This document shows, piece by piece, positions 1-8,735 of a stretch of 64,000 nt of DNA. The stretch is from assembly GCF_030644385.1 (NCBI RefSeq), contig NZ_CP130060.1, positions 620,001-684,000 on the forward strand, given 5' to 3'. Position 1 is the stretch's first letter. Each line of letters opens with the position of its first letter. The notes beneath the pieces were generated by a model. The model had not been told where the DNA came from. It saw nothing but the letters and a program-made list of their open reading frames with translations, and did no database searches. The DNA is from Stomatobaculum sp. F0698. Lineage in GTDB: Bacteria; Bacillota; Clostridia; Lachnospirales; Lachnospiraceae. Position numbers and translations under genes: made by a program.

Positions 1-2514
1 GCCATTCAGGAGAGCAACAGCATCAACCGTGCGCATCTGAAATATTTCGGCGCAGGGATGGGCGATATTGAAAAGAATGCCGCTAAAATGCAGATGGAAG
101 GTCTACTGGACACCCTGACCGATGCCAAGGAGTACGGCTCTATCCTGAATGTGGAGAACTACAACTGGGAGCTGCTGCGCCGCTTTGTGTCCGCTGCGGA
201 TGCCGGAGAGCAGATTACGATGGATAGCGCCGGTTTGGAAGGAACCGTGGCGCAGCTGTTGACCCTCATTGACATCGCGGAGACGATGGAGTGGAAGTAT
301 GATGTGGTTGTGACCAATCCACCGTATATGGGCAGTTCGGGGATGGATGCCAAGCTCTCGGATTTTACGAAAAAGAACTATCCAGACAGCAAAAGTGATT
401 TGTTTGCCTGCTGCATTGAAAAAGGAAATCAGATGACCGTTAAAAACGGATTTAACTGCATGGTTACCATGCAAAGCTGGATGTTTTTGAGCAGCTTTGA
501 AAAAATGCGTACCACTATTTTGCTGAGTAAAGATATTACAAATTTGATGCACATGGAAAATATGGTGATGGGGATTGCTTTTGGAACGGTAGTTACTGTA
601 TTTCGCAATAGCTATACATCTGGCTATAAGGGAACCTATAATTACATTAAAATGCAAGATATTAAAGATGAAGTTCCCGCAGAGTTTCCTATTAGCGTAA
701 ATCGCTTTGCTCAAGTGAGCACAGACTGCTTCTCCAAAATACCGGGAAGTCCAATAGCGTATTGGCTTGGAAGGCAGATGCTTGCAGCATTTAATAATCC
801 CGCAATAAATACTATTGGTGCGGCAAAACAAGGTCTTGCCACTGGCAACAATGATTTATTTCTTCGATTATGGTATGAGTGCAGTTTTGCAGATATTGGT
901 TTTAATTGTGCCTCAAGAGAACAGGCAATGAAATCTCATTGTAGGTGGTTCCCCTGTAATAAAGGTGGCGCATTCAGAAAATGGTATGGTAACAATGATT
1001 ATGTGGTAGACTGGGAGAATGATGGATATAGAATACGCAACTTTAGAGACGAAAATGGAAAGCTGCGTTCAAGGCCGCAAAATATGGATTACTATTTTAG
1101 GGAAGGAATTACTTGGTCTACTCTGAGCATAGGGCAATTATCAATGCGTTTAAGTCCGGAGGGGCATCTGTTTGAAACAAAAGGATCGGTTTGCTTTTTC
1201 AGCTCAACTTCCCATTTATACTATGTTCTTGGTATTGTGAATTCAAAGGTTGTATATGAACTTTTGCAGGTTCTTTGTCCTACAGTAGATTTTCATGAAG
1301 GGCCAATAGGAAAAATACCCGTTATCATAGACACCGAAATGGAAAGTGCTGTAATTCAACTTGTTAAAGATAATGTTCAGCTTGCTAAGGCAGACTGGAA
1401 TGTAGCTGAAACAGCATGGGACTTTCAACGGCATCCACTTGTTCCCTCACATCAGATGAAACAAGAGCAACTGAATTCACAATTTGCTTCTTCCAGAATG
1501 GAGAAGTTCGGAAGATTATCATGGCATTTTGATAACTGGAGCAAAGAATGTGAAAGCCGATTCGCCCAGCTCAAGGCTAATGAGACAGAATTAAACCGCA
1601 TTTTTATTGACATTTACGGCTTGCAGAATGAGTTGACTCCGGAAGTAGAAGATAAAGATGTGACCGTACGCAAGGCTGACTTGCAGCGGGATATCAAGAG
1701 CCTGCTCAGCTACGCCGTGGGTTGTATGTTTGGCCGCTACTCTACTTATAAGGATGGCTTGCTTTTTGCGGGAGAACCGTATTCCTTGCAGGCGTTTGTG
1801 GATAAGATGAACGACCGCCCCGGAACGATTTCTGCCGAAGAATTGCAGCGCGCATACCGCAATGAGGGTGTTGTGGTTGATGAAATGTTCTTCCCGGATG
1901 CCGACAATGTTATCCCTATCACCGATGAAGAATATCTGGACGATGATATCGTATCGCGCCTGTGTGCATGGCTGAAAGCAGCGTACGGTGCTGATACACA
2001 GGAAGCAAACCTCGATTATATCGCAAAAGCCCTTGGCAATAAGGGCAGCACCAGCCGGGAGATTATCCGTAACTACTTCCTGAACGATTTCTTCAAGGAT
2101 CACTGCCAGACTTACTCTGTCACTGGCTCCGGCAAGCGTCCAATCTATTGGCTGTTTGACAGCGGCAAGCAGAACGGCTTCAAGGCGCTGATCTACCTTC
2201 ACCGCTACACGCCGGACACCATCGGCAACCTGCGTATCGACTACCTGCACAAGATGCAGCGCGTGTATGAATCCGAGATCAACCGGATGCAGGATATGAT
2301 GGATCACAGCGAGAATGCCCGTGAAGTGGCAGCAGCCTCCAAGCGCAAGGATAAACTTGCCAAGCAGCTGAAGGAATGCCGGGAATACGATGAGAAGATC
2401 AGCCATCTGGCACTTTCCCGTATCGAGCTTGACCTTGATGACGGCGTGAAGGTCAACTATGAGCAAGTCCAGACTGTGGACGGCGTAAAATACCCGGTAT
2501 TGGCAAAGATATAA
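1..2514 (+). CDS. pglX: BREX type 1 adenine methyltransferase PglX (BrxX), 5' end cut by window
   Basis: The reading frame is open from the first base, so this is the 3' part of a longer gene (PglX is usually about 1,200 residues; about 837 are visible). The NPPY(MG) motif of N6-adenine DNA methyltransferases lies near visible residue 106; the SAM-binding motif I should be upstream. PglX marks host DNA at a non-palindromic site so that BREX spares it. The identification rests on this motif, on the long C-terminal region typical of PglX, and on the pglZ and brxL genes downstream. The middle (about 340-1600), where target recognition is expected, is visibly more AT-rich than both flanks, which suggests exchange of the recognition domain. 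The next gene starts 36 bases downstream on the same strand. Confidence 0.9.
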   Translation, partial: AIQESNSINRAHLKYFGAGMGDIEKNAAKMQMEGLLDTLTDAKEYGSILNVENYNWELLRRFVSAADAGEQITMDSAGLEGTVAQLLTLIDIAETMEWKYDVVVTNPPYMGSSGMDAKLSDFTKKNYPDSKSDLFACCIEKGNQMTVKNGFNCMVTMQSWMFLSSFEKMRTTILLSKDITNLMHMENMVMGIAFGTVVTVFRNSYTSGYKGTYNYIKMQDIKDEVPAEFPISVNRFAQVSTDCFSKIPGSPIAYWLGRQMLAAFNNPAINTIGAAKQGLATGNNDLFLRLWYECSFADIGFNCASREQAMKSHCRWFPCNKGGAFRKWYGNNDYVVDWENDGYRIRNFRDENGKLRSRPQNMDYYFREGITWSTLSIGQLSMRLSPEGHLFETKGSVCFFSSTSHLYYVLGIVNSKVVYELLQVLCPTVDFHEGPIGKIPVIIDTEMESAVIQLVKDNVQLAKADWNVAETAWDFQRHPLVPSHQMKQEQLNSQFASSRMEKFGRLSWHFDNWSKECESRFAQLKANETELNRIFIDIYGLQNELTPEVEDKDVTVRKADLQRDIKSLLSYAVGCMFGRYSTYKDGLLFAGEPYSLQAFVDKMNDRPGTISAEELQRAYRNEGVVVDEMFFPDADNVIPITDEEYLDDDIVSRLCAWLKAAYGADTQEANLDYIAKALGNKGSTSREIIRNYFLNDFFKDHCQTYSVTGSGKRPIYWLFDSGKQNGFKALIYLHRYTPDTIGNLRIDYLHKMQRVYESEINRMQDMMDHSENAREVAAASKRKDKLAKQLKECREYDEKISHLALSRIELDLDDGVKVNYEQVQTVDGVKYPVLAKI

Positions 2515-2550
2515 GGGTATACTTATCAAAAAGCGTTTAGAGGGATGACA

Positions 2551-3975
2551 ATGGAAAAGGATATGCTGTTTTCTGGCGAGTCCGTCAATGTGGAATATAA
2601 AGTCGCTGTTCCGAAGGACAGTGCAAAGTACATGAAGACAGTAGTGGCCTATGCCAATGGCCGTGGCGGCAAAATCATTTTTGGCGTAGATGATAAGACG
2701 CTGGAAGTGGTGGGCATGGATACGGACAGCATCTTCCAGACGATTGATGCCATTACCAATGCAATTTCGGATAGCTGTGAGCCGACCATTCTTCCGGATA
2801 TAACCTTGCAGACCGTGGGGGATAAGACTGTCATCGTGGTGGAGATATTCCCCGGCAAAATGCGGCCATACTTTATCAAGTTCAAGGGAATGGTCAGTGG
2901 TACGTATGTCCGGTCGGCTGGAACCACAAGGCCGGTGGCCGATTACATGTTAAAAGAGCTGATTCTGGAAGGCCAGAACCGCTATTATGACTGCGAGATT
3001 TGCGAAGGTTTGACAATTTCGCCGGAGGATATTGAACGCCTCTGTGCTGAAATGAAGGCTACGGCGATCCGCAATACCCTGACCGAAGGCGAGAAGCTGA
3101 ACGTCAAGGACGTGACACAGAATGTTCTGATTTCTTGGGGCGTTCTGGCTGAAAAGGATGGAGCTGTTGTTCCTACCAATGCCTATGCCCTGCTCACCGG
3201 GCAGGCAAGGTACAAGCCGGTTATCCAGTGCGCCGTTTTCAAAGGCAAAGACCGGGCGTATTTTGTAGACCGGCGTGAGTTTGAAGGCCCTATACAAAAT
3301 CAGATGGAGGCCGCTTTCCAGTATGTGCTGGAGAAGATCAACCGTGGGATGCGGATACAGGGCATGTACCGGCAGGACATGTACGAGCTGCCAGTGGACA
3401 GTGTGCGGGAAATGATCGCAAATTCTGTGGCACACCGGTCATATCTGGAGCCGGGCAACATCCAAGTGGCACTCTTTGATGACCGTTTGGAGGTTACTTC
3501 CCCCGGTATGTTGCTGAATGGCGTTTCCATCAAAAAGATGAAGGAAGGCTATTCCAAGCCCCGGAACCGTGCCATTGCCTCCGCCTTTTCTTATATGAAG
3601 ATCATTGAAAAATGGGGCAGCGGCATTCCCCGGATCCTCCGTGAGTGTAGCAAGTATGGCTTGCCGGAGCCTGAATTTATTGACTTTGACGGGGATTTCC
3701 GGGTGAATATGTACCGTCAGCTCCCGGAAAAAGATTGGTCTCATACCGATGATACCAAATATGATACCAATGATACCATTTCCGAAAATGATACCAAAAT
3801 CCTGAACCTGATCCGGGAGAAGCCTTCCATCACGCAGGCTGAGTTGAAAGAAAAATTGCATGTGTCCATCGTGACCGTAAAGCGCTTGATGGCTGATTTG
3901 CAAAAGCGAGGCCTGATTGAGCGACAAGGCTCCAGCAGGAAGGGGAAATGGATCATTATCGGTCAGCAGGAGTAG
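2551..3975 (+). CDS. Schlafen/AlbA_2-type ATP-binding protein with C-terminal winged helix, BREX accessory
   Basis: The N-terminal 140 or so residues look like an AlbA_2 (Schlafen-like) domain: a GESVNVEYK start, an ANGRGG loop and an IFGVDD strand. Residues about 285-370 resemble the divergent histidine-kinase-type ATPase fold found C-terminal to AlbA_2 (IANSVAHR, WGSGIPRI). The last 60 residues form a winged helix-turn-helix (ITQAELKEKLHVS). The family is annotated as transcriptional regulator or ATP-binding protein and is frequent in defence islands. It sits between pglX and pglZ, where accessory genes are often found in type 1 BREX loci, and its stop is 3 bases before pglZ. I chose the ATG at 2551 because GAGGG lies six bases upstream; an in-frame ATG at 2545 abuts that site. 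A role in regulating BREX is inference. Confidence 0.75.
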   Translation: MEKDMLFSGESVNVEYKVAVPKDSAKYMKTVVAYANGRGGKIIFGVDDKTLEVVGMDTDSIFQTIDAITNAISDSCEPTILPDITLQTVGDKTVIVVEIFPGKMRPYFIKFKGMVSGTYVRSAGTTRPVADYMLKELILEGQNRYYDCEICEGLTISPEDIERLCAEMKATAIRNTLTEGEKLNVKDVTQNVLISWGVLAEKDGAVVPTNAYALLTGQARYKPVIQCAVFKGKDRAYFVDRREFEGPIQNQMEAAFQYVLEKINRGMRIQGMYRQDMYELPVDSVREMIANSVAHRSYLEPGNIQVALFDDRLEVTSPGMLLNGVSIKKMKEGYSKPRNRAIASAFSYMKIIEKWGSGIPRILRECSKYGLPEPEFIDFDGDFRVNMYRQLPEKDWSHTDDTKYDTNDTISENDTKILNLIREKPSITQAELKEKLHVSIVTVKRLMADLQKRGLIERQGSSRKGKWIIIGQQE

Positions 3976-3978
3976 CAG

Positions 3979-6591
3979 ATGGCAGAATTGAACCTGAAAC
4001 AAATTATAGACCGCCTGAATGCGGAATTTACCGGGGAGACCCGGAAACTGGTTTTCTGGTACGATGACAAGGCAGAATTTGCCGAGGATATGGAGACGGT
4101 GGAGCTCCAGAATGCGAAGATCTACTATCTTCAGCCGGATAACCAGTTCTATACAAAGTATTTTCTGGAGCGTGTGGATAAGACCACGAATTATCTGATC
4201 TATGCGCCGTTCCGCAAGCCGGATGTAAGGGACAACCATCTGGAAGACACTTGTGCTTATTCCAGGCGGTTCTTTGCCGACCGTGCCTCCCTGCTGTCGG
4301 TTGACCTTGGTATTGAGGAAAAGTATAAGCCGGTTATTGAGAAGCACATCAAGTTTTTCGCCAACAAGGAGCGTACTCAGCGATTCTATGATTTGGAAAT
4401 CGAGAACTTTAATGAAGAAAATATCCTTGTCGGCCTGCTGAGTGCAGTCTGCAAGGCGCGTACCTGCTCTTTTGAGGAAGTTGTGCGCATCGTGTTGACG
4501 GAGAAGGTGAATTTCGCCGAAGGCGAAAGAGAGACCGGCCTGGGCCGTGGCGAGCTGGTGGACAATGCTTTCTTGCAGGAGTTTGAAAAATACGATCTGC
4601 TGTCTGCATTCTGGCAGCTCTGTGAGCAGCATTTCGGATACACTGATACAAAGCCGAGTCTGGAACGGCTGCTGGTAACATTGTTCGTTACTTATACTGG
4701 TCGATATGTGCAGGCAGAGCTTCCGGCAGCATGGAAGAGCTTTGTCTCCTACAAGTCCGGTAATATCATCGCATTTCTCGATAGCCTGATGAACAGCATC
4801 CTGTACCGGGACAAATACGACGCTCTGTCGGCGCACGTTGCCAAAGGGCTGAATGTTTTTTCGGCATTTGCAGGAATGCGAGTGGACGATTTGATGGAGT
4901 GCGATACTTTCCTTGCCGTGGATCAGGTTCTGGTAAAGTGGCTCATTGACAGACTTGTCTCGGAAGATATTGGTGCAATCGTAAACGGATTTACCATTCC
5001 GGAACTCTGTGAAAAACGGGCTAAAATGCACTTTGGAAGAAAGACCGGGAAGACCTATCAGCTGCTTTCCAGTGCATACAGCATGGTGAAGGAAGCGGAT
5101 TACCATGCCGCAGATGGCTTAAAGCCAATCATCGACCGATATCTGGCTGCGGATTACAATATGGATCAGCAGTATCGGAAATTTTATTATTATTACGACA
5201 AGGTGAATTGCACCGAAGGGGCAAGAGAGGGTGGCCTGGGCCAACAGCTGGAGAGCACGGAAAGCTTTGAGCCGCTTCGTGAACTGGTGGAAAATATCTA
5301 CACGAACGAATATCTGGCTTGTCTGCTCCCAGCCTGGAATGCTGGAATCCAGCAGGATGCTGCATTTTCGGCAATTCCGTTGCAGCGGGAGTTTTACAAT
5401 GCCAACCTGCGCTATACCAAAGAACGCACCGTGGTTATCATTTCGGATGCCATGCGTTACGAGGTAGGACAGGAGTTGTTTTCCAGAATGCAGGATGACC
5501 CGAAATGCACGGCAAAACTTTCTGTACAGTTGGGTGTTCTTCCGTCTTATACGAGGCTCGGTATGGCAGCACTTTTGCCGCATAAAACACTGGAGATGAC
5601 GGATGACTTCCAGGTGCTGGTAGATGGTATCCTTTGCGATAATCTGGCAGGTCGGCAGCAGGTGCTGCAAAGCTATAACCCGGATAGTGTCTGTGTACAG
5701 TTCGATGATATCAAAAATCTGAAAGTGGCAGAGCTGCGAGATGTGCTGACAAAACGTCAGATTATCTATGTATACCATAATCAGATCGACGCGCGTGGAG
5801 ACAAGGCTAATACCGAGGATGAGGTGTTTCATGCGTGTGAGGAAGCTGTTCAGGAAATTATGGATTTGATTCATCGAATCTCCGTCAGCGGCAACACCTA
5901 TCATTTTATCGTCACTGCCGATCATGGCTTTATTTACAAGCGTGATAAGTTGACAGAAAGTGACAAGATTTCCGGGAAAATCGCGGACAAAGCATTTGTC
6001 AATCGCAGATTTATTGTTTCCAAGGCGGCACTGGAAAATGACGGCATCGATCATATGAGCATGGGACGCGTTCTGGGGAATGAGGACAGCAAGGTGGTCT
6101 CCTATCCTGTCAGCAGCAATGTCTTTAAGGTGGCCGGAGGCGGTGCTAACTATGTGCATGGCGGTTCCTCACCACAGGAAATGCTGGTGCCTGTACTGGA
6201 GTTTAAGATGGAACGCGGTCACATGGAAACAAAGAATGCAGAGATTGCCCTGGTCAGCATCGTCCATAAGATTACGAACCTGATCACTTCCATGGACTTT
6301 ATCCAGTCGGATGCCGTCAGTGATACTGTAAAAGCGGCAAAGTACCGCATTTTCTTCCTCTCGGAAGACAATGAGAAAATCTCGAACGAAAACAGTTATG
6401 TGGCGGACAGTCGTGAGGAAAATGCGCAGAAGCGTATCTTCCGGATGCGGTTCACATTCAAGAATAAGAAATACGACAAGGACAAGCAATATTACCTTGT
6501 GGTTTATGACGAAGAAAGCGGTCTGGAGCAGTGGAGGCAGCCTGTTATCATGGACATTGCCTTTGCGGATGACTTTGGATTCGGATTCTGA
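3979..6591 (+). CDS. pglZ: BREX type 1 alkaline-phosphatase-superfamily protein PglZ (type A)
   Basis: An 870-residue protein with the PglZ domain in its C-terminal half. The metal-site motif ISDAMRYE is near residue 487 and TADHGF near residue 647, both typical of the alkaline phosphatase fold. PglZ is a core BREX protein that acts with PglX and BrxC; its enzymatic role in defence is poorly defined. The length suits type 1 PglZ. The start lies 3 bases after the stop of the preceding gene and brxL follows after 23 bases, so all are probably one transcript. No truncation or frameshift is visible. Confidence 0.92.
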   Translation: MAELNLKQIIDRLNAEFTGETRKLVFWYDDKAEFAEDMETVELQNAKIYYLQPDNQFYTKYFLERVDKTTNYLIYAPFRKPDVRDNHLEDTCAYSRRFFADRASLLSVDLGIEEKYKPVIEKHIKFFANKERTQRFYDLEIENFNEENILVGLLSAVCKARTCSFEEVVRIVLTEKVNFAEGERETGLGRGELVDNAFLQEFEKYDLLSAFWQLCEQHFGYTDTKPSLERLLVTLFVTYTGRYVQAELPAAWKSFVSYKSGNIIAFLDSLMNSILYRDKYDALSAHVAKGLNVFSAFAGMRVDDLMECDTFLAVDQVLVKWLIDRLVSEDIGAIVNGFTIPELCEKRAKMHFGRKTGKTYQLLSSAYSMVKEADYHAADGLKPIIDRYLAADYNMDQQYRKFYYYYDKVNCTEGAREGGLGQQLESTESFEPLRELVENIYTNEYLACLLPAWNAGIQQDAAFSAIPLQREFYNANLRYTKERTVVIISDAMRYEVGQELFSRMQDDPKCTAKLSVQLGVLPSYTRLGMAALLPHKTLEMTDDFQVLVDGILCDNLAGRQQVLQSYNPDSVCVQFDDIKNLKVAELRDVLTKRQIIYVYHNQIDARGDKANTEDEVFHACEEAVQEIMDLIHRISVSGNTYHFIVTADHGFIYKRDKLTESDKISGKIADKAFVNRRFIVSKAALENDGIDHMSMGRVLGNEDSKVVSYPVSSNVFKVAGGGANYVHGGSSPQEMLVPVLEFKMERGHMETKNAEIALVSIVHKITNLITSMDFIQSDAVSDTVKAAKYRIFFLSEDNEKISNENSYVADSREENAQKRIFRMRFTFKNKKYDKDKQYYLVVYDEESGLEQWRQPVIMDIAFADDFGFGF

Positions 6592-6614
6592 TACAGAGGA
6601 GGCAGGAATTCCGT

Positions 6615-8735
6615 ATGGAAATGATGGATATGGCGGTAGACGATACCCGTGAAGAACTGCGTCGAAAGCTGCGTAGCAACTTTGACGGTCGTATCGTCCG
6701 CAAAGACCTGACAAAGAAAATAAAAGAAGGAGCAAATGTTCCGGTCTATGTGCTGGAGTTCCTGCTGGGTCAGTATTGTAGTTCAGACGATGAGGCAATC
6801 ATTGAGCAGGGCGTTCAGAATGTGAAACGTATTCTGGCAGACAACTTTGCCCGCCCGGATGAGGCTCAAAAAATTCTCTCACAACTGCGCAAGAACGGGA
6901 GCCATACCATTATTGATATGGTGACAGTGCATCTGGACATCAAGAAAGACTGTTTCTTTGCCGAATTTTCCAATCTTGGCCTGACGAATGTGCCAATTTC
7001 CGACGACTATCCGGAGAAATACGACCGGCTGCTGTGCGGCGGTATCTGGTGCATTGTGCAGCTGGAATATGAAGTGGAGGGCGACAGCAGCTTTGGCATT
7101 ATCAATGCCGATGGCGATCCGTTGCGCTCTAAACAGAAGAAACAGAAGGACATTTCGCCCATCAGCATCCGCAAGCTAACACCGATTCAGATGCCGCACA
7201 TTGACATTGACGAGCTGAAGCAGGGACGCAAGGCATTTACAAAGGATGAATGGCTGGATGTACTGCTGCGCTCCATCGGTATGGAGCCAGACGAGTTTAC
7301 TTATCGTGAAAAATGGCTGTTGCTGACCCGTATGATTCCGTTGGTTGAGAACAACTTCAACCTGTGTGAGCTGGGGCCGAGAAGCACCGGTAAATCACAT
7401 CTGTACAAAGAAATCTCGCCAAACAGTATTCTGATCTCCGGTGGGCAGACGACGGTGGCAAACCTGTTTTATAACATGGGCCGCAAGACAGTTGGTCTGG
7501 TTGGCCTATGGGATTGTGTTGCCTTCGATGAGGTGGCCGGTATTCGCTTCAAGGATAAAGACGGCGTGCAGATTATGAAGGACTACATGGCCTCCGGTTC
7601 TTTCGCTCGCGGCAAGGAAGAAAAGGCTGCAACGGCCTCGATGGTCTTTGTCGGTAACATCAATCAGAGCGTGGACGTGCTGCTGAAAACGTCCAGCCTG
7701 TTTGACCCGTTCCCGCCGGAAATGGGCACCGACACGGCATTTCTCGACCGTATGCACTGCTATCTCCCCGGCTGGGAGATTCCGAAGTTCCGCCCGGAGC
7801 ATTTCACGAATGACTATGGCTTTATCAGCGATTATCTGGCAGAGTTCATCCGGGAACTGCGCAAGGAACAGTACGGCGATGCGCTCGACCATTACTTCCG
7901 TTTGGGCAAGAACCTGAACCAACGTGATACCATCGCCGTGCGCCGTATGGTGGATGGCTATCTGAAGCTGCTCTATCCTGATGGGGAGTTTACCAAGGAA
8001 GAACTGGAGGAAGTCATCCAGATTTCGCTCGAAATGCGCCGTCGTGTGAAGGATCAGCTGAAAAAGCTGGGCGGCATGGAGTTCTACGATGTGAACTTCT
8101 CCTACATAGACAATGAGACCTTTGAGGAGCATTACGTTTCCGTTCCGGAACAGGGCGGCGGCAAGCTGATTCCGGAAGGGATGTGCAATCCGGGTCAGGT
8201 CTATACCGTTTCGCAGGGCAAGTCCGGTATGATCGGCGTATTCCGCCTTGAAAGCCAGATGCTGCCCGGCAACGGAAAATTTGAGCGCACTGGCCTTGGT
8301 AGCGACCGTGATTGCAAGGAATCCACGAATACGGCGTTCAATTTCCTGAAAGCAAACGGAAATCGTATCAGTGGCAGCATCAGCACTACGATGCGGGATT
8401 ACATCATCAACTATCAGGATTTGCAGGGCATCGGGATGACTGGGAAACTAGCGCTGCCGACTCTGATTGCGCTGTGCTCCATCGCGCTGGGCAAGCCCGT
8501 ACTTAGCAGTATGGCTGTCCTGGGGGAGATCAGCATCAGCGGAACAATGATAAAAGCCGATGAACTGGCGAATTCCTTGCAGGTATGCATGGACAGCGGT
8601 GCGAAGAAAGTGCTGTTGCCGATTACCTCGGCGGCGGATTTGACGACAGTTCCGGCAGATTTGATTGGGAGCTTTAATTTGATCTTTTATAGCAGCGCTG
8701 AGGATGCAGTGTTTAAGGCATTGGGGGTGGAATGA
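6615..8735 (+). CDS. brxL: BREX type 1 Lon-like AAA+ protein BrxL
   Basis: A 706-residue AAA+ protein. The P-loop reads GPRSTGKSH near residue 253 and Walker B is VAFDEVAG near residue 302. The C-terminal 200 residues (SISTTMRDYI, LPTLIALCSIALGKP, KKVLLPITSA) have the Lon-protease-like fold of BrxL. BrxL forms a large DNA-binding assembly and completes the type 1 BREX set (BrxA, B, C, PglX, PglZ, BrxL); brxA-brxC are expected left of the window. AGAGGAGG sits about 12 bases before the first ATG, a rather long spacing; further ATGs in frame follow closely, so the start is uncertain by a few codons. The stop overlaps the start of the next gene (ATGA). Confidence 0.93.
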   Translation: MEMMDMAVDDTREELRRKLRSNFDGRIVRKDLTKKIKEGANVPVYVLEFLLGQYCSSDDEAIIEQGVQNVKRILADNFARPDEAQKILSQLRKNGSHTIIDMVTVHLDIKKDCFFAEFSNLGLTNVPISDDYPEKYDRLLCGGIWCIVQLEYEVEGDSSFGIINADGDPLRSKQKKQKDISPISIRKLTPIQMPHIDIDELKQGRKAFTKDEWLDVLLRSIGMEPDEFTYREKWLLLTRMIPLVENNFNLCELGPRSTGKSHLYKEISPNSILISGGQTTVANLFYNMGRKTVGLVGLWDCVAFDEVAGIRFKDKDGVQIMKDYMASGSFARGKEEKAATASMVFVGNINQSVDVLLKTSSLFDPFPPEMGTDTAFLDRMHCYLPGWEIPKFRPEHFTNDYGFISDYLAEFIRELRKEQYGDALDHYFRLGKNLNQRDTIAVRRMVDGYLKLLYPDGEFTKEELEEVIQISLEMRRRVKDQLKKLGGMEFYDVNFSYIDNETFEEHYVSVPEQGGGKLIPEGMCNPGQVYTVSQGKSGMIGVFRLESQMLPGNGKFERTGLGSDRDCKESTNTAFNFLKANGNRISGSISTTMRDYIINYQDLQGIGMTGKLALPTLIALCSIALGKPVLSSMAVLGEISISGTMIKADELANSLQVCMDSGAKKVLLPITSAADLTTVPADLIGSFNLIFYSSAEDAVFKALGVE

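Noticed and set aside
1591..2529. Antisense open frame over pglX
   Set aside because: Shadow of pglX; no start signal and no motif.
3439..5106. Long antisense open frame (555 codons) opposite the AlbA_2 gene and pglZ
   Set aside because: No ribosome site or family motif; it mirrors codon use of the real plus-strand genes.
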